A DNA stretch of 18,860 bases. Origin: CAZYWA01 sp964650975 [NCBI: uncultured bacterium]. GTDB taxonomy: Bacteria; JADJOY01. The DNA is taken from NCBI GenBank assembly GCA_964650975.1, contig CAZYWA010000099.1:1-18860 (forward strand). Reading direction: 5' to 3'. A program made the translations under genes and the position numbers. Position 1 is the first letter of the stretch, and each line of letters starts with the position of its first letter. The notes beneath the pieces are model-generated. The model had not been told where the DNA came from, made no database searches, and saw only the letters and a program-made list of their open reading frames with translations. Below are positions 1-8,578 of the stretch, in pieces.

Positions 1-390
1 TGGGTCATGGCGGCGCCCCTGCGGTATCCTTTTCGTGAGACCGACATCTTGTCACACGATCTCCTGCTGTCGTCGCTCGGCGAGATGAGCAGCGATCCGC
101 GCTCGCGCTCGGTGCCTTTCCTCGCCCATCGAATCCCCAACCTCAACCACCTCGATCTCACCGGGCAGGATCCCGATCCCAAGCGCGCGTTTCTTACGCG
201 TGCCGCCCGAGCGGCGGGTTCGAGCTACTCGACGCCTGAGAACGCGATCGTCGCGCGCCTGGCCGTGGAGCACGTCTCGCCCGCGTCGCTCGCCCTCGAC
301 GCACGACGAGCATCCGAGCGCCCTCGGCCACGAATGGCTCGCGGGCGAGATCGAGCCCGCGGTGGAACGGATGCTCACGACGCGGGCTCA
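1..390 (+). pseudogene. Partial coding remnant of unknown function, apparent frameshift near 300
   Basis: Reading frame 1 is open from the window edge, with an ATG at position 7. From there to about 300 it has strongly GC-biased third codon positions, which is the codon signature of the real genes here. From about 300 to 390 that signature moves to frame 2. The simplest reading is one gene interrupted by a one-base shift, either a true mutation or a sequence error. The frame 1 part includes the stretch STPENAIVARL; frame 2 continues with GHEWLAGEIEPAVERML. No stop codon ends the gene in either frame before the hairpin-rich region and the convergent gene at 529. I do not recognise the family. 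A loose resemblance to the 'TPEN' motif of some PD-(D/E)XK nuclease-associated proteins is too weak to use. The true start may lie upstream of the window. Confidence 0.35.
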
Positions 391-404
391 TGGGACTCCC
401 GGCC

Positions 405-528
405 GGGGACCGGCCGACTCCAGTGGGGCGCGCCGGTCCCCAGCGCGACCGGTCCCTCGCGTCCGCGGCGATCGATGGCGATGGGACGCTGCGGCTGCGA
501 GGGACCGCAGCCCTCCGCCGAGAGGCGG
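405..528. repeat. Hairpin cluster between convergent coding regions, containing copy 1 of a 29-bp dispersed unit
   Basis: Several perfect inverted repeats are packed here. GGGGACCGGC (405-414) pairs with GCCGGTCCCC (432-441). GGTCCCTCGC (451-460) pairs with GCGAGGGACC (497-506), with nested GCGTCC (459-464) and GGACGC (484-489). CCGCC-GAGA-GGCGG (515-528) abuts the stop of the minus-strand gene. Bases 488-516 are identical, inverted, to 2894-2922. No T-run follows the stems, so these are not typical intrinsic terminators, although they could stop transcription or protect RNA ends between the two facing genes. I see no gene in the interval 391-528. Confidence 0.55.
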
Positions 529-1109
529 CTACAGGTCCCGCCAGCGCGGGTCGCTGACGCGGGTTTGCGACACGAAACGCCGCAGTTCTCCGATGGTGCC
601 GACCCCGTGCTCCGCGCCGTAGCGCAGCACCTTGGGGCCGCTCCTCACGAGCAGCGTCACGTAGCCGCGCACCAGCAGCCGGCGAAACGGCGCCACCACG
701 CGGAATCCCACCTGCTCGCCGGGGTTGCGATCGACGATGGCGCGGAAGAGCGCCACCGCGAAGTCGCCGACGTCGCCGTCGACGCTGGTGATCCGGTCGA
801 TCGCGGCGGGAGTGAAGCGGAACGCGAAGTCGGGGTCGGCCGCCTCGCCCGGCAAGAGCCAGCTCTTGCCGTCGCGCCGCACCAGCTGGAACTGCTCGGG
901 GATGTGGCTGAAGTGAACCCGGCTCGAAGCGCCGTCCGCGACGTTTCGCGCCGCCACCACCCACGTGGGGTGCGACGAAAAGAACTCGGCGAGCTTCCGG
1001 ACGTGTGGATCAGAGTGCTGGACCGGGTCTACGGCGGCTGGTTGCGGCGAATAGGTCTTGACCCGTGCCGCTCGACCGGGTTTCGACGCGCGGGAAGCCA
1101 CGGCGCGCG

Positions 1110-1113
<4 letters not shown>
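529..1113 (-). CDS. Conserved-looking protein of unknown function, coupled to gpmI
   Basis: The protein has 194 residues. The chosen start is a GTG at 1113 whose last two bases share the TGA stop of gpmI (a GTGA overlap), which suggests translational coupling. A second GTG at 1101 is possible. After a basic, low-complexity N-terminus of about 30 residues, the rest is a balanced globular sequence with stretches such as EFFSSHPTWVVAARNVADG, GKSWLLPGE and DFAFRFTPAAIDRI, and no signal peptide or membrane segment. The layout of a substrate-pocket-like beta segment followed by an 'FTPAAIDRI' helix faintly resembles SCP2-type lipid-binding folds. I would not assign that without a profile search. 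It is the last gene of the minus-strand series and is followed by hairpins. Confidence 0.7.
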
Positions 1114-2780
<1,667 letters not shown>

Positions 2781-2873
2781 CGAGCGCTCCGGCGTCGAGA
2801 GTGCGGTCGCGAAGATACTCGACCCCCGCGCGCGCGGCTTGGCTCGGCCGGTACCCGCTCGAGCGGCGCGGAC

Positions 2874-2913
2874 GCGAGGGACCGCGTCCCTCCGGAGGGC
2901 TGCGGTCCCTCGC
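2874..2913. repeat. Near-perfect 20+20 base palindrome with copy 2 of the 29-bp dispersed unit
   Basis: Two 20-base arms, 2874-2893 and 2894-2913, match at 18 positions. The outer 12 bases (GCGAGGGACCGC / GCGGTCCCTCGC) and the central CCCTCCGGAGGG are perfect. The dispersed unit extends to 2922 and is identical, inverted, to 488-516. It lies about 20 bases downstream of the S1/P1 nuclease stop. No T-run follows in either direction. It may act as a transcript end or as a REP-like repeat. Confidence 0.6.
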
Positions 2914-2941
2914 AGCCGCAGCGCTCGATCGCGAGCAGAAC

Positions 2942-3874
2942 TCAGGGATCGTCGACGACTGCTGCGTTCGGCTGGGGCGGGTCCACTTTCGGCGCGTCGG
3001 CGTGCGCACGTCCGGGCAGATCCGTCATGAAGAGCGCCGCGGTCGGGTCGTTCTCGAGGAGCTGGTTCAGGAGCGCCCCGAGGCGCACGCCGGCGAGCTG
3101 CAGCTGCTGCTCGACGACCGGCAGCCGCTCGGCGACGTATTCCTTGGACGCGACGCCGCCTTCGGGCCGCACGTAGGCGATGCGGCGCGCGAGCGCGTGC
3201 GACTCCTCGGCCCAGGCCCAGGGGTCGAGCTTGGTGCCCTCCAGCGCGCGCTCGGTGTCGGTGATCCGCGCTTCGAGCTTCGCCGCCACCTCTTCCCAGT
3301 TGCCGGGCAGCCGCTCGACCAGGTCGTAATCCCAGAACGCGTGCAGCGTGGTGAGGTCGTGGCTGCGCTCGGACGGGCGCAGCCGGAGCAGGTTGCCGCC
3401 GTTGTCGGACGCGAAGCCGGCGTGCAGCGGCTGGTGGATGTCGCCCACGAAATGGCCGAGGAACTCGAGCGCTTCGAGGGCGGTGCGGTCTCCGTCGCCG
3501 CCCTTCACCAGCACGCCCGCGTAGTGCTCGATGCCCTCGACCACGCAGCGCTCGGAGCAATCGCGCGCGCGGTCGAGGTTGGTGCCGTCGACCTTGGCGT
3601 CGATGTAGTGGCGCGCCTTGTCGATCTCGTAGCGCGGCTGGTCGCGGACCTCGTCGGGCCAGTCGCACGATTCGTTGAAGAGCTTGCGATGGCGGTCGGT
3701 GGCCAGGATGTCGCGGACGTGCACCTTGACCCGCGACGTGAGCTCGTTCCACGCGATCTCGCAAACGATGCGATGCCCGTTGGCGCTCCACGCGCTCGCC
3801 AGAGTGGGCGTGAGGATGAAAGCCACGGTGAGTGCGATGGCGAGCGCGTGATGTTTTCCCGGGGGGCTTTTCAA
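2942..3874 (-). CDS. Exported S1/P1-type zinc nuclease
   Basis: This is a 310-residue member of the S1/P1 nuclease family, which are tri-zinc enzymes that cut single-stranded DNA and RNA outside the cytoplasm and often also remove 3'-phosphates. The N-terminal sequence is a signal peptide (basic n-region with KHH, hydrophobic core at 10-22, cleavage after ASA), leaving Trp29 as the mature N-terminus. This matches the family, in which the N-terminal Trp binds zinc. Other expected ligands are visible: H34 (NGHRIV), D71 (CDWPDEVR), H89 (ARHYID), H141 and D145 (GHFVGDIHQPLH), H151, H178 and D182 (LHAFWD). The start is a TTG at 3874, the only start codon in this frame giving a full signal peptide; the GTG further in would leave just 14 residues before cleavage. 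The TTG lies inside a 9-bp-stem hairpin. SDR gene upstream, gpmI downstream. Confidence 0.9.
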   Translation of the reverse strand: MKSPPGKHHALAIALTVAFILTPTLASAWSANGHRIVCEIAWNELTSRVKVHVRDILATDRHRKLFNESCDWPDEVRDQPRYEIDKARHYIDAKVDGTNLDRARDCSERCVVEGIEHYAGVLVKGGDGDRTALEALEFLGHFVGDIHQPLHAGFASDNGGNLLRLRPSERSHDLTTLHAFWDYDLVERLPGNWEEVAAKLEARITDTERALEGTKLDPWAWAEESHALARRIAYVRPEGGVASKEYVAERLPVVEQQLQLAGVRLGALLNQLLENDPTAALFMTDLPGRAHADAPKVDPPQPNAAVVDDP

Positions 3875-3881
3875 GCCCCCC
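3861..3881 (-). promoter_or_regulatory. Hairpin enclosing the TTG start of the nuclease gene
   Basis: The arms GGGGGGCTT (3861-3869) and AAGCCCCCC (3873-3881) are perfect complements with a three-base loop. The proposed TTG start (3872-3874) spans the loop and the stem edge, and the G-rich arm is the only Shine-Dalgarno-like sequence nearby. If the hairpin forms in mRNA it would hide the initiation site. A regulatory role is inference. Confidence 0.45.
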
Positions 3882-3882
3882 G

Positions 3883-3910
3883 CCCCGAAAAAAGTGCGAT
3901 TTTTTCGGGG
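3883..3910. repeat. Perfect 11-bp inverted repeat with A6/T6 tracts
   Basis: CCCCGAAAAAA (3883-3893), a six-base loop (3894-3899) and TTTTTTCGGGG (3900-3910) form a symmetric stem. It lies between the SDR stop (3994) and the nuclease start. The T-tract lies inside the stem with CGGGG after it, unlike a standard intrinsic terminator, so it is listed as an inverted repeat. It could be a protein-binding site or an atypical terminator. A smaller stem, GTCCG-TGG-CGGAC (3980-3992), lies right behind the SDR stop. Confidence 0.55.
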
Positions 3911-3993
3911 GCCCACCCCCAAGTCGGCGCGTGACCGCGCCGGCGCCCGAGATCCGTCCAACGGCCCGCTCCCGCAAGAGTCCGTGGCGGACC

Positions 3994-4761
3994 TCACATC
4001 CGCATCCCACCGTCGATGTCGATGCATCGGCCGGTGAAGAAGTCGCACTCGATGATGAACTTGACTCCCATGAAGATCTCCTCCGGTAGGCCCGGCCGTC
4101 CGAGCGGGACGGCCTTGAGCATTCCTTGCAGCACCTCGGGACGCATGCCCTGGAGGATCGGCGTCTCGATGAAGCCCGGAGCGATGGCGCCGGTACGGAT
4201 GCCGTAGCGCGCCAGCTCTTTGCCCCAGAGCTCGGTGTCGGCGACCAGGCCCGCCTTGGCGGCGGAGTAGTTGCTCTGTCCGGGGTTTCCGTAGCGCGCC
4301 AGGCTCGAGATGTTCACGATCACGGCGGGGCCGCCGTTGGTCTCGGCGATCCGCGCCGCGAGCTCGCGAGTGCAGAGGAACGGCCCGGTGAGATCGACGT
4401 CGATCACCTTCTGCCACTGATCGAGCGTCATCTTCTTGATGGCGCCGGTCTCCTTGTCCTTCTTGACCAGCAAGCCGTCGCGGAAAAGTCCGGCGTTGTT
4501 GACCAGCGCGTTCAAGCCTCCGAACGCCTTCCACGCGTCGTCCATGAGCTTCACCACCGAGTCTTCCTTCGACACGTCGACGGTGAATCCCTCGATGCGT
4601 CCCGGCTTTCCTTGCGCTTCCGCCTTGAGGGTCTCGAGACCTTCGGCGGCGATGTCGCACGCGGCCACGCTCGCGCCCGATTCGGCGAGCCGGAGCGCGA
4701 AATGCCGCCCCATGCCGCTCGCGGCCCCGGTGACCACGATCTTGAGCTGATCGAGCTTCAT
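3994..4761 (-). CDS. Short-chain dehydrogenase/reductase (classical SDR, FabG-like)
   Basis: This 255-residue cytosolic NAD(P)H-dependent oxidoreductase has the normal single-domain SDR length. Visible features are the cofactor glycine motif TGAASGMG (11-18), VDV (61-63), NNAG (88-91), catalytic Ser152/153 in NISS, Tyr165 and Lys169 in NYSAAKAG, APGFIETP after the active site, and the C-terminal DGGM. Asp36 in ACDIAA follows the second beta strand, more typical of NAD(H) than NADP(H) use. The start is the ATG at 4761, nine codons inside the longest frame, because GAGG sits six bases upstream. The substrate cannot be told; 3-oxoacyl-thioester or alcohol dehydrogenase activity is possible. It lies 57 bp after the ATPase gene and could be read together with that cluster. 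Confidence 0.92.
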   Translation of the reverse strand: MKLDQLKIVVTGAASGMGRHFALRLAESGASVAACDIAAEGLETLKAEAQGKPGRIEGFTVDVSKEDSVVKLMDDAWKAFGGLNALVNNAGLFRDGLLVKKDKETGAIKKMTLDQWQKVIDVDLTGPFLCTRELAARIAETNGGPAVIVNISSLARYGNPGQSNYSAAKAGLVADTELWGKELARYGIRTGAIAPGFIETPILQGMRPEVLQGMLKAVPLGRPGLPEEIFMGVKFIIECDFFTGRCIDIDGGMRM

Positions 4762-4818
4762 CGACGTCCTCGCTTTCCTGCGCTGCACGAATTGGGTTTG
4801 CGAGCGGTTTAGCAGGCG

Positions 4819-5415
4819 TCAGAGACGCGTGTCTCTCGCCACCTCGTCGAAGAGCTCGAGCAGCGAGGTGCGGATGTTGCCGCGGTGGCGCGCGAGCACC
4901 TCCGGCAGGCGCAAGTCGAGCGACTGCGAGTGCTCGGGTGCGAGCTCGCGCACCAGCTCGGCGAGCAGCGTCACGCTGGTGCGGCTCTCGATCAGGGTCG
5001 GCAAGAGCCGGGCGCGATGGCTGGTCGCGACGAGGCCACGAGCGCGCCGCGCCGCGTGCCGCAGCCGCCACCAATCGAGGCGCGGAAGATGGTCGGCGCC
5101 GTCCACCAGCAGCACGTCGGCCGGTCCCGCGGCCCGAGCCCGCGCGATCGTGGCGTGCACCGCGTCGCGCGACGAATCGGGCCGGAACGCGAACGGCATC
5201 GGGCGGAATCCCAAGAGGGGCAGGCGGCGCGCCAGCTCCTCGATGAGGGTGGTCTTGCCGCTGCCGTCGGCACCGACGATCGCGGCGCGGAAGCAGAGCT
5301 CGTCGAGACGCACGAGGAGCGCGGACCACGTGGTGCCCTGCGGCCGGAACGCCAGCGACTCGAGCCGCTCGACGCGAAACGGATTGTCGCGCGGTCGGAG
5401 GCGCTGCGCAGTCAC
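4819..5415 (-). CDS. P-loop ATP-binding protein of unknown role
   Basis: The 198-residue protein has a Walker A motif GADGSGKTT (48-56) and a probable Walker B VLLVDGADHL (101-110), with LVATSHR (128-134) at the sensor position that follows in many P-loop ATPases. It therefore probably binds and hydrolyses ATP. No further domain, signal peptide or membrane segment is visible, and the Arg-rich helices between motifs are not diagnostic. Length and motif spacing are like small AAA-type or kinase-like P-loop proteins. The GTG start at 5415 is ten bases after the stop of the arrestin-like gene and lacks a clear Shine-Dalgarno, consistent with translation by reinitiation. It is the last gene of a compact envelope-protein cluster, so it may supply energy or regulation to that complex. 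That link is inferred from position only. Confidence 0.8.
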   Translation of the reverse strand: MTAQRLRPRDNPFRVERLESLAFRPQGTTWSALLVRLDELCFRAAIVGADGSGKTTLIEELARRLPLLGFRPMPFAFRPDSSRDAVHATIARARAAGPADVLLVDGADHLPRLDWWRLRHAARRARGLVATSHRARLLPTLIESRTSVTLLAELVRELAPEHSQSLDLRLPEVLARHRGNIRTSLLELFDEVARDTRL

Positions 5416-5425
5416 GAGCGTACGG

Positions 5426-5806
5426 TCACGGCGAGCCGTCGGCGGTGAGGTCGATCTCGGTGCCGGTCGGAGACACGACGATCGCGAGGTGCTCGGTGTC
5501 GCCGCCTGGATCGGTGTCGGCCTCGAGCTTCCACACGATCGACAGCAGCTTCCCCGAGACGCTGCACGGCCCGAGCGGCAGCGTGAAGCGGAACTCGCGC
5601 TCGCCCGAGAGGCGCGGCCGGTCGACCTGCATCGACGCGACCTGCTGCGCGTCACGCGTCCCCTTGCCTTCGGTGTGCCAGAGAAGCTCGAGCGTGAGCT
5701 TCTCGGCGGACTCGCCGTCGAGCTGCCACTGGATGCGCCCGGAGACCGTCTCGAGCGGCCGGTACGCGGCGCTTTCCCGGTCGAGGACGATCGTGAGCCG
5801 GCTCAC
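5426..5806 (-). CDS. Small arrestin-like beta-sandwich protein
   Basis: The 126-residue protein begins RLTIVLDRESAAYRPLETVSGRI, followed by LTLELLWHTEGKGTRD and a C-terminal part with FTLPLGP, LSIVWKLEAD and LAIVVSP. This arrangement ('YRPGETVSG', 'ELLWHTEGKG', then an 'I.W.L' strand and a final V-rich strand) resembles the N-terminal arrestin-like fold found in bacterial Spo0M-like and related proteins. No catalytic residues are expected. The GTG start at 5806 overlaps the stop of the DUF3592 gene (GTGA), with GGGGAG three bases upstream. The C-terminal 120 residues of that upstream protein look like a second copy of the same fold, so the two products probably work together at the membrane. 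Fold assignment is by eye. Confidence 0.75.
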   Translation of the reverse strand: MSRLTIVLDRESAAYRPLETVSGRIQWQLDGESAEKLTLELLWHTEGKGTRDAQQVASMQVDRPRLSGEREFRFTLPLGPCSVSGKLLSIVWKLEADTDPGGDTEHLAIVVSPTGTEIDLTADGSP

Positions 5807-7575
5807 GCGCTCCCCTCCGGGGCGTCGGGTTCGCGCGGCAGCACCACCACCTTGAAGCGCTCGCTCATGTTGGGCCAGCGAGGGATGTTCCCCTCGACCG
5901 CGAGGCTCCACACGATCTTGTTGCTCGGCGCCTCGAACGAATGCATCGACGTGATCGGCACCACCACGGATTCGCGTCCTTGCTGGAAGTCGCGGGGATC
6001 ATCGCTCGACAGCACCTCGATCTTGCGGAACGTGTGCCGCTCGGTTTGCGTCGTGGTGCCGCGGCGGTAGGTCACTTCCTCGACACCTTCGAGCCAGATC
6101 TGCAGCCGGTCGAGCACGTGGGTGCGTCCGGTGATCTCCCACGCGATCTCGAGCTTGCCGCCGAGTGGAACCGCCGCCGAGCGCAGCTTCACGACCGGGC
6201 GCGGATTGATGAGTGCCAGCGCGGTGTAGACGACGCCACCGACGAACCCGAGCCCGATCAGCACGAACGGGATCAGGAAGAGCGTCAGGAACCATTCCGG
6301 ACTCCCGGAACGAAAGCCTTGCACGACCTGCCACACGAAGACGCTCACGATTCCGTTCCAGAAGAGCGCCACGAGGGTCATGCCGATCAGTTTTCCGAGC
6401 GGCGTCGACTCGGGCCTGAGCGTCACGGGTCCGCCGTCTCCGGGGATCGGCGGGAGGAACGCGCACGCGGCGAGATGGCGACGGTCGATGCCGCCCGCCG
6501 CGCGCGCCGAGAAAGCGGGCTCCGCCGGCGCGCTCCGGCGTTGCGCTCGCGACGTCCCCGCGAATCCGAGCAGCCCGAGCAGGACCATGCCCACGGGCAG
6601 CGCCAGCAGCAGCACCCGTGCGCCGAGCTCGCGATCGATGACCGCGTGGGCGGGGTCGCGCGGGCTCACGTAGCAGGTGAACTCGCGACCGGGCGGATAC
6701 TGATCGACGATCTGCTGCTTCGCCGCGCGGCCGCTCGAGCTGCCGGCCAGGAACTGGTAGCGGCTCGACCGATGCGTGCGTCCCGCCGCTTCGTACCGGT
6801 AGAGAATGTCGACCGAGTAGGTGTAGCTGGTGCGGCCGTCGCTCGACGATTGGTGCTCACCCACCGTGCTCGACTCCACGGTGCAGGCCGTGGCGAGCCA
6901 GGTTCGCGCGTCGAGCGCCTCGCGAGCCGAACCGATCAGGAAGTACCCGACCACGAGCCCCGCCACGCCGAACGCGCCGAACACGATCGCGGGCACCCAC
7001 CTGGCCGCGCGCGACGCTCCTGTGCCGACAGTGGGCTGGATTCGCGACGCGCGCTTCGCCTCGGCGGGCGCCGGCGTCCGCCACATCGCGTAGACGCCGC
7101 CTCCACCGATCAGCACGAACACCAGCGGCAGGAGGATGAAGAACCCGATCGCGCGGCTCGACTGCTCGAGGACCGCCTGCGACGGATTCTTGGGATCGAA
7201 CCAGCACTCGACTCCGGCGCCCGGCCGGTAACGCTCGAGCGCGCTCTCGACCTTGGAGTAGTCGCTGTAGCCGGCGGTCGAGAGCGAAATCCGCTTGCTC
7301 TGGTAGGTCGCTCCGTCCGCCTGGTAGGCGTAGCTCACGTCGAAGCCGTACGGGCTGTCGGCGTGGCCGGTCCTTCGGGCGCCGCTCGATTCGATCGTGC
7401 AGCTCGTCCGGGTCCACGAGCGCGTCGCGGTGGCCTGCACGACCGCGTTCACGATCGCCCACGAGAAGAAGAGGCCCGCCGCCAGGAAGGCGCCGAAGAA
7501 GAGCGTGCCGCAGCCCTTGTTCGCGAGCGAGAGCGGGGCGCTCCCGCCGCTGCCGGTCCGAACCGTGAGCGCCAC
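5803..7575 (-). CDS. Multi-spanning membrane protein with two DUF3592 repeats and a C-terminal beta-sandwich domain
   Basis: The 590-residue protein has about six hydrophobic segments (roughly 23-46, 143-164, 193-214, 318-340, 394-418, 428-456). Two soluble loops, 55-138 and 226-315, are clear repeats of each other. Both begin with a TRSW.TSCTIESS / ARTWLATACTVESS motif, continue with Y.Y..D...Y.Y..DG, and end with (R)YRPGAGVECWFDPKNP / YPPGREFTCYVSPRDP. This is the pattern of DUF3592, a family of unknown function in which each unit is flanked by membrane helices. Residues about 460-580 form a soluble beta-rich domain with LEIAWEITG, IVWSLAVEGN and FKVVVLP, similar to the next protein. The GTG start at 7575 is 19 bp behind the beta-barrel gene and has no evident Shine-Dalgarno. 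Function is unknown; a signalling or envelope-stress role is only a guess. Confidence 0.85.
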   Translation of the reverse strand: MALTVRTGSGGSAPLSLANKGCGTLFFGAFLAAGLFFSWAIVNAVVQATATRSWTRTSCTIESSGARRTGHADSPYGFDVSYAYQADGATYQSKRISLSTAGYSDYSKVESALERYRPGAGVECWFDPKNPSQAVLEQSSRAIGFFILLPLVFVLIGGGGVYAMWRTPAPAEAKRASRIQPTVGTGASRAARWVPAIVFGAFGVAGLVVGYFLIGSAREALDARTWLATACTVESSTVGEHQSSSDGRTSYTYSVDILYRYEAAGRTHRSSRYQFLAGSSSGRAAKQQIVDQYPPGREFTCYVSPRDPAHAVIDRELGARVLLLALPVGMVLLGLLGFAGTSRAQRRSAPAEPAFSARAAGGIDRRHLAACAFLPPIPGDGGPVTLRPESTPLGKLIGMTLVALFWNGIVSVFVWQVVQGFRSGSPEWFLTLFLIPFVLIGLGFVGGVVYTALALINPRPVVKLRSAAVPLGGKLEIAWEITGRTHVLDRLQIWLEGVEEVTYRRGTTTQTERHTFRKIEVLSSDDPRDFQQGRESVVVPITSMHSFEAPSNKIVWSLAVEGNIPRWPNMSERFKVVVLPREPDAPEGSA

Positions 7576-7594
7576 CAGCCGCGACCGGGTGAGG

Positions 7595-8401
7595 CTAGAA
7601 GATGTCGACGAAGTGGTAGAACGCGCCGACGATGGCCTGCTGGAGCTCTTCCTTGAAGTCCTGAGGCTCGATGCGCTGGTAGCGGTAGCTCGCGGTGAAG
7701 CTCACCGGAGCGTCGAGCAGGCTGTAGAGCGAGTACGAGACGCCGCCCTCGAGGGCGAAGCCGCCGAAGCCGTTGGGATTGGGAGTGCTGAGCGTGGTGC
7801 CCGATTGCGGGTTGACGATCGAGTACACGAAGGCGCTTCCCGCGATGTAGGGCGTGAGCCCGAGGTCGCGGAACGTGTAGCTGAAGGTGCTGCCGGTGGC
7901 GATCGAGGTGATCGTGAACCCGACCTTGCCGATCTCCATCTGACCGCCGCGGCTGGTGGGCACGCTGCGGGTGACGTTCTGGATCTCGTAGCGGATGCCC
8001 GCGAACGGGGTCACGGCGAACGGGAACTCGTCGCTCAGGAACAGGCTGTACTTGAGCGCGCCGTCGAGATCGTGCTTCTGCGCGTCGGCGTTGAGCGAGG
8101 TGGCGCCGCCGGGAAGCGTCTCGGGGCTGCCGATCCCCTGGAAGGCGTACGTGGAATAGATGTACTTGGTGGTGATGCCGAAGCGCCCGAAGGTGAAGTC
8201 GAAGATCGGCGAGATGAAGAAGCTGGTGTCGCTGATGGTCTGGTTGGGATCGACCGGGTCAGGTACTTGCGGGCGATACATGCCGGTCTGGAATCCCAGC
8301 GAGACGTCGGCGGCTCGGGCGCGCGGCGCGGGTGCCAGCACGCAAGCCAGCGCGAGCGCGCCGGCCATCGAGAGACTGAGGAGCGGATCGCGGCGAGCCA
8401 T
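7595..8401 (-). CDS. Outer-membrane beta-barrel protein
   Basis: The 268-residue protein starts at an ATG with a signal peptide (MARRD, hydrophobic core about 8-24, cleavage after ARA near 30). The mature part is rich in alternating aromatic/hydrophobic and polar residues, for example ISPIFDFTFGRFGITTKYIYSTYAFQ cut at intervals by Gly/Pro turns, PFAVTPFAGIRYEIQNV, LTPYIAGSAFVYS, and SFTASYRYQRIEP. The sequence ends in Phe after HFVDI. These are the hallmarks of a small outer-membrane beta-barrel inserted by the BAM machinery. No pore or enzyme motif is recognised. It is the first gene of the cluster that continues with the DUF3592, arrestin-like and ATPase genes, and has a plausible sigma-70 promoter upstream. 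It implies a Gram-negative envelope. Confidence 0.82.
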   Translation of the reverse strand: MARRDPLLSLSMAGALALACVLAPAPRARAADVSLGFQTGMYRPQVPDPVDPNQTISDTSFFISPIFDFTFGRFGITTKYIYSTYAFQGIGSPETLPGGATSLNADAQKHDLDGALKYSLFLSDEFPFAVTPFAGIRYEIQNVTRSVPTSRGGQMEIGKVGFTITSIATGSTFSYTFRDLGLTPYIAGSAFVYSIVNPQSGTTLSTPNPNGFGGFALEGGVSYSLYSLLDAPVSFTASYRYQRIEPQDFKEELQQAIVGAFYHFVDIF

Positions 8402-8444
8402 GTCGACGTTCTGGATGCGTGTGGCGATCGGAAAACTCGCGCGG

Positions 8445-8473
8445 ATCTTGCGTCACCGCCCGGGGACCGTCAA
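8445..8473 (-). promoter_or_regulatory. Candidate sigma-70-type promoter for the beta-barrel cluster
   Basis: On the minus strand TTGACG (8473-8468) is followed after 17 bases by CAAGAT (8450-8445), about 45 bp before the ATG at 8401. The -35 match is 5 of 6 and the -10 match is weak, at 3 of 6. Position and spacing fit a promoter for the four-gene cluster. The rest of the 177-bp intergenic region shows no gene. Confidence 0.4.
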
Positions 8474-8549
8474 GCCTGGGGCCGGCCGGACCACGCCGGA
8501 TCCGTCGTGTAGCTCGGCGGTAATACGAGAGCTGCGTGAGATCGATTGT

Positions 8550-8570
8550 GCCCGCGTGCTGCGAGCGGGC
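8550..8570 (-). terminator. Possible weak hairpin terminator after the DUF362 gene
   Basis: GCCCGC (8550-8555) and GCGGGC (8565-8570) form a six-pair stem with a nine-base loop, nine bases after the DUF362 stop. There is no T-run, so intrinsic termination is uncertain. Confidence 0.25.
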
Positions 8571-8578
8571 TCCACGGC

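Noticed and set aside
3883-3910. Standard intrinsic terminator
   Set aside because: The T-tract is in the stem and followed by CGGGG instead of trailing the stem, so it was listed as an inverted repeat only.
2781-4010. Upstream extension of the gpmI frame through the nuclease gene region
   Set aside because: The frame is open only because of high GC; the nuclease is encoded in another frame with intact zinc ligands. The gpmI motifs start after the TTG at 2780, which has a Shine-Dalgarno.
3875-5329. Long minus-strand frame joining nuclease to upstream sequence
   Set aside because: It overlaps the SDR and ATPase genes antiphase and lacks protein-like composition there; the nuclease signal peptide marks the real start.
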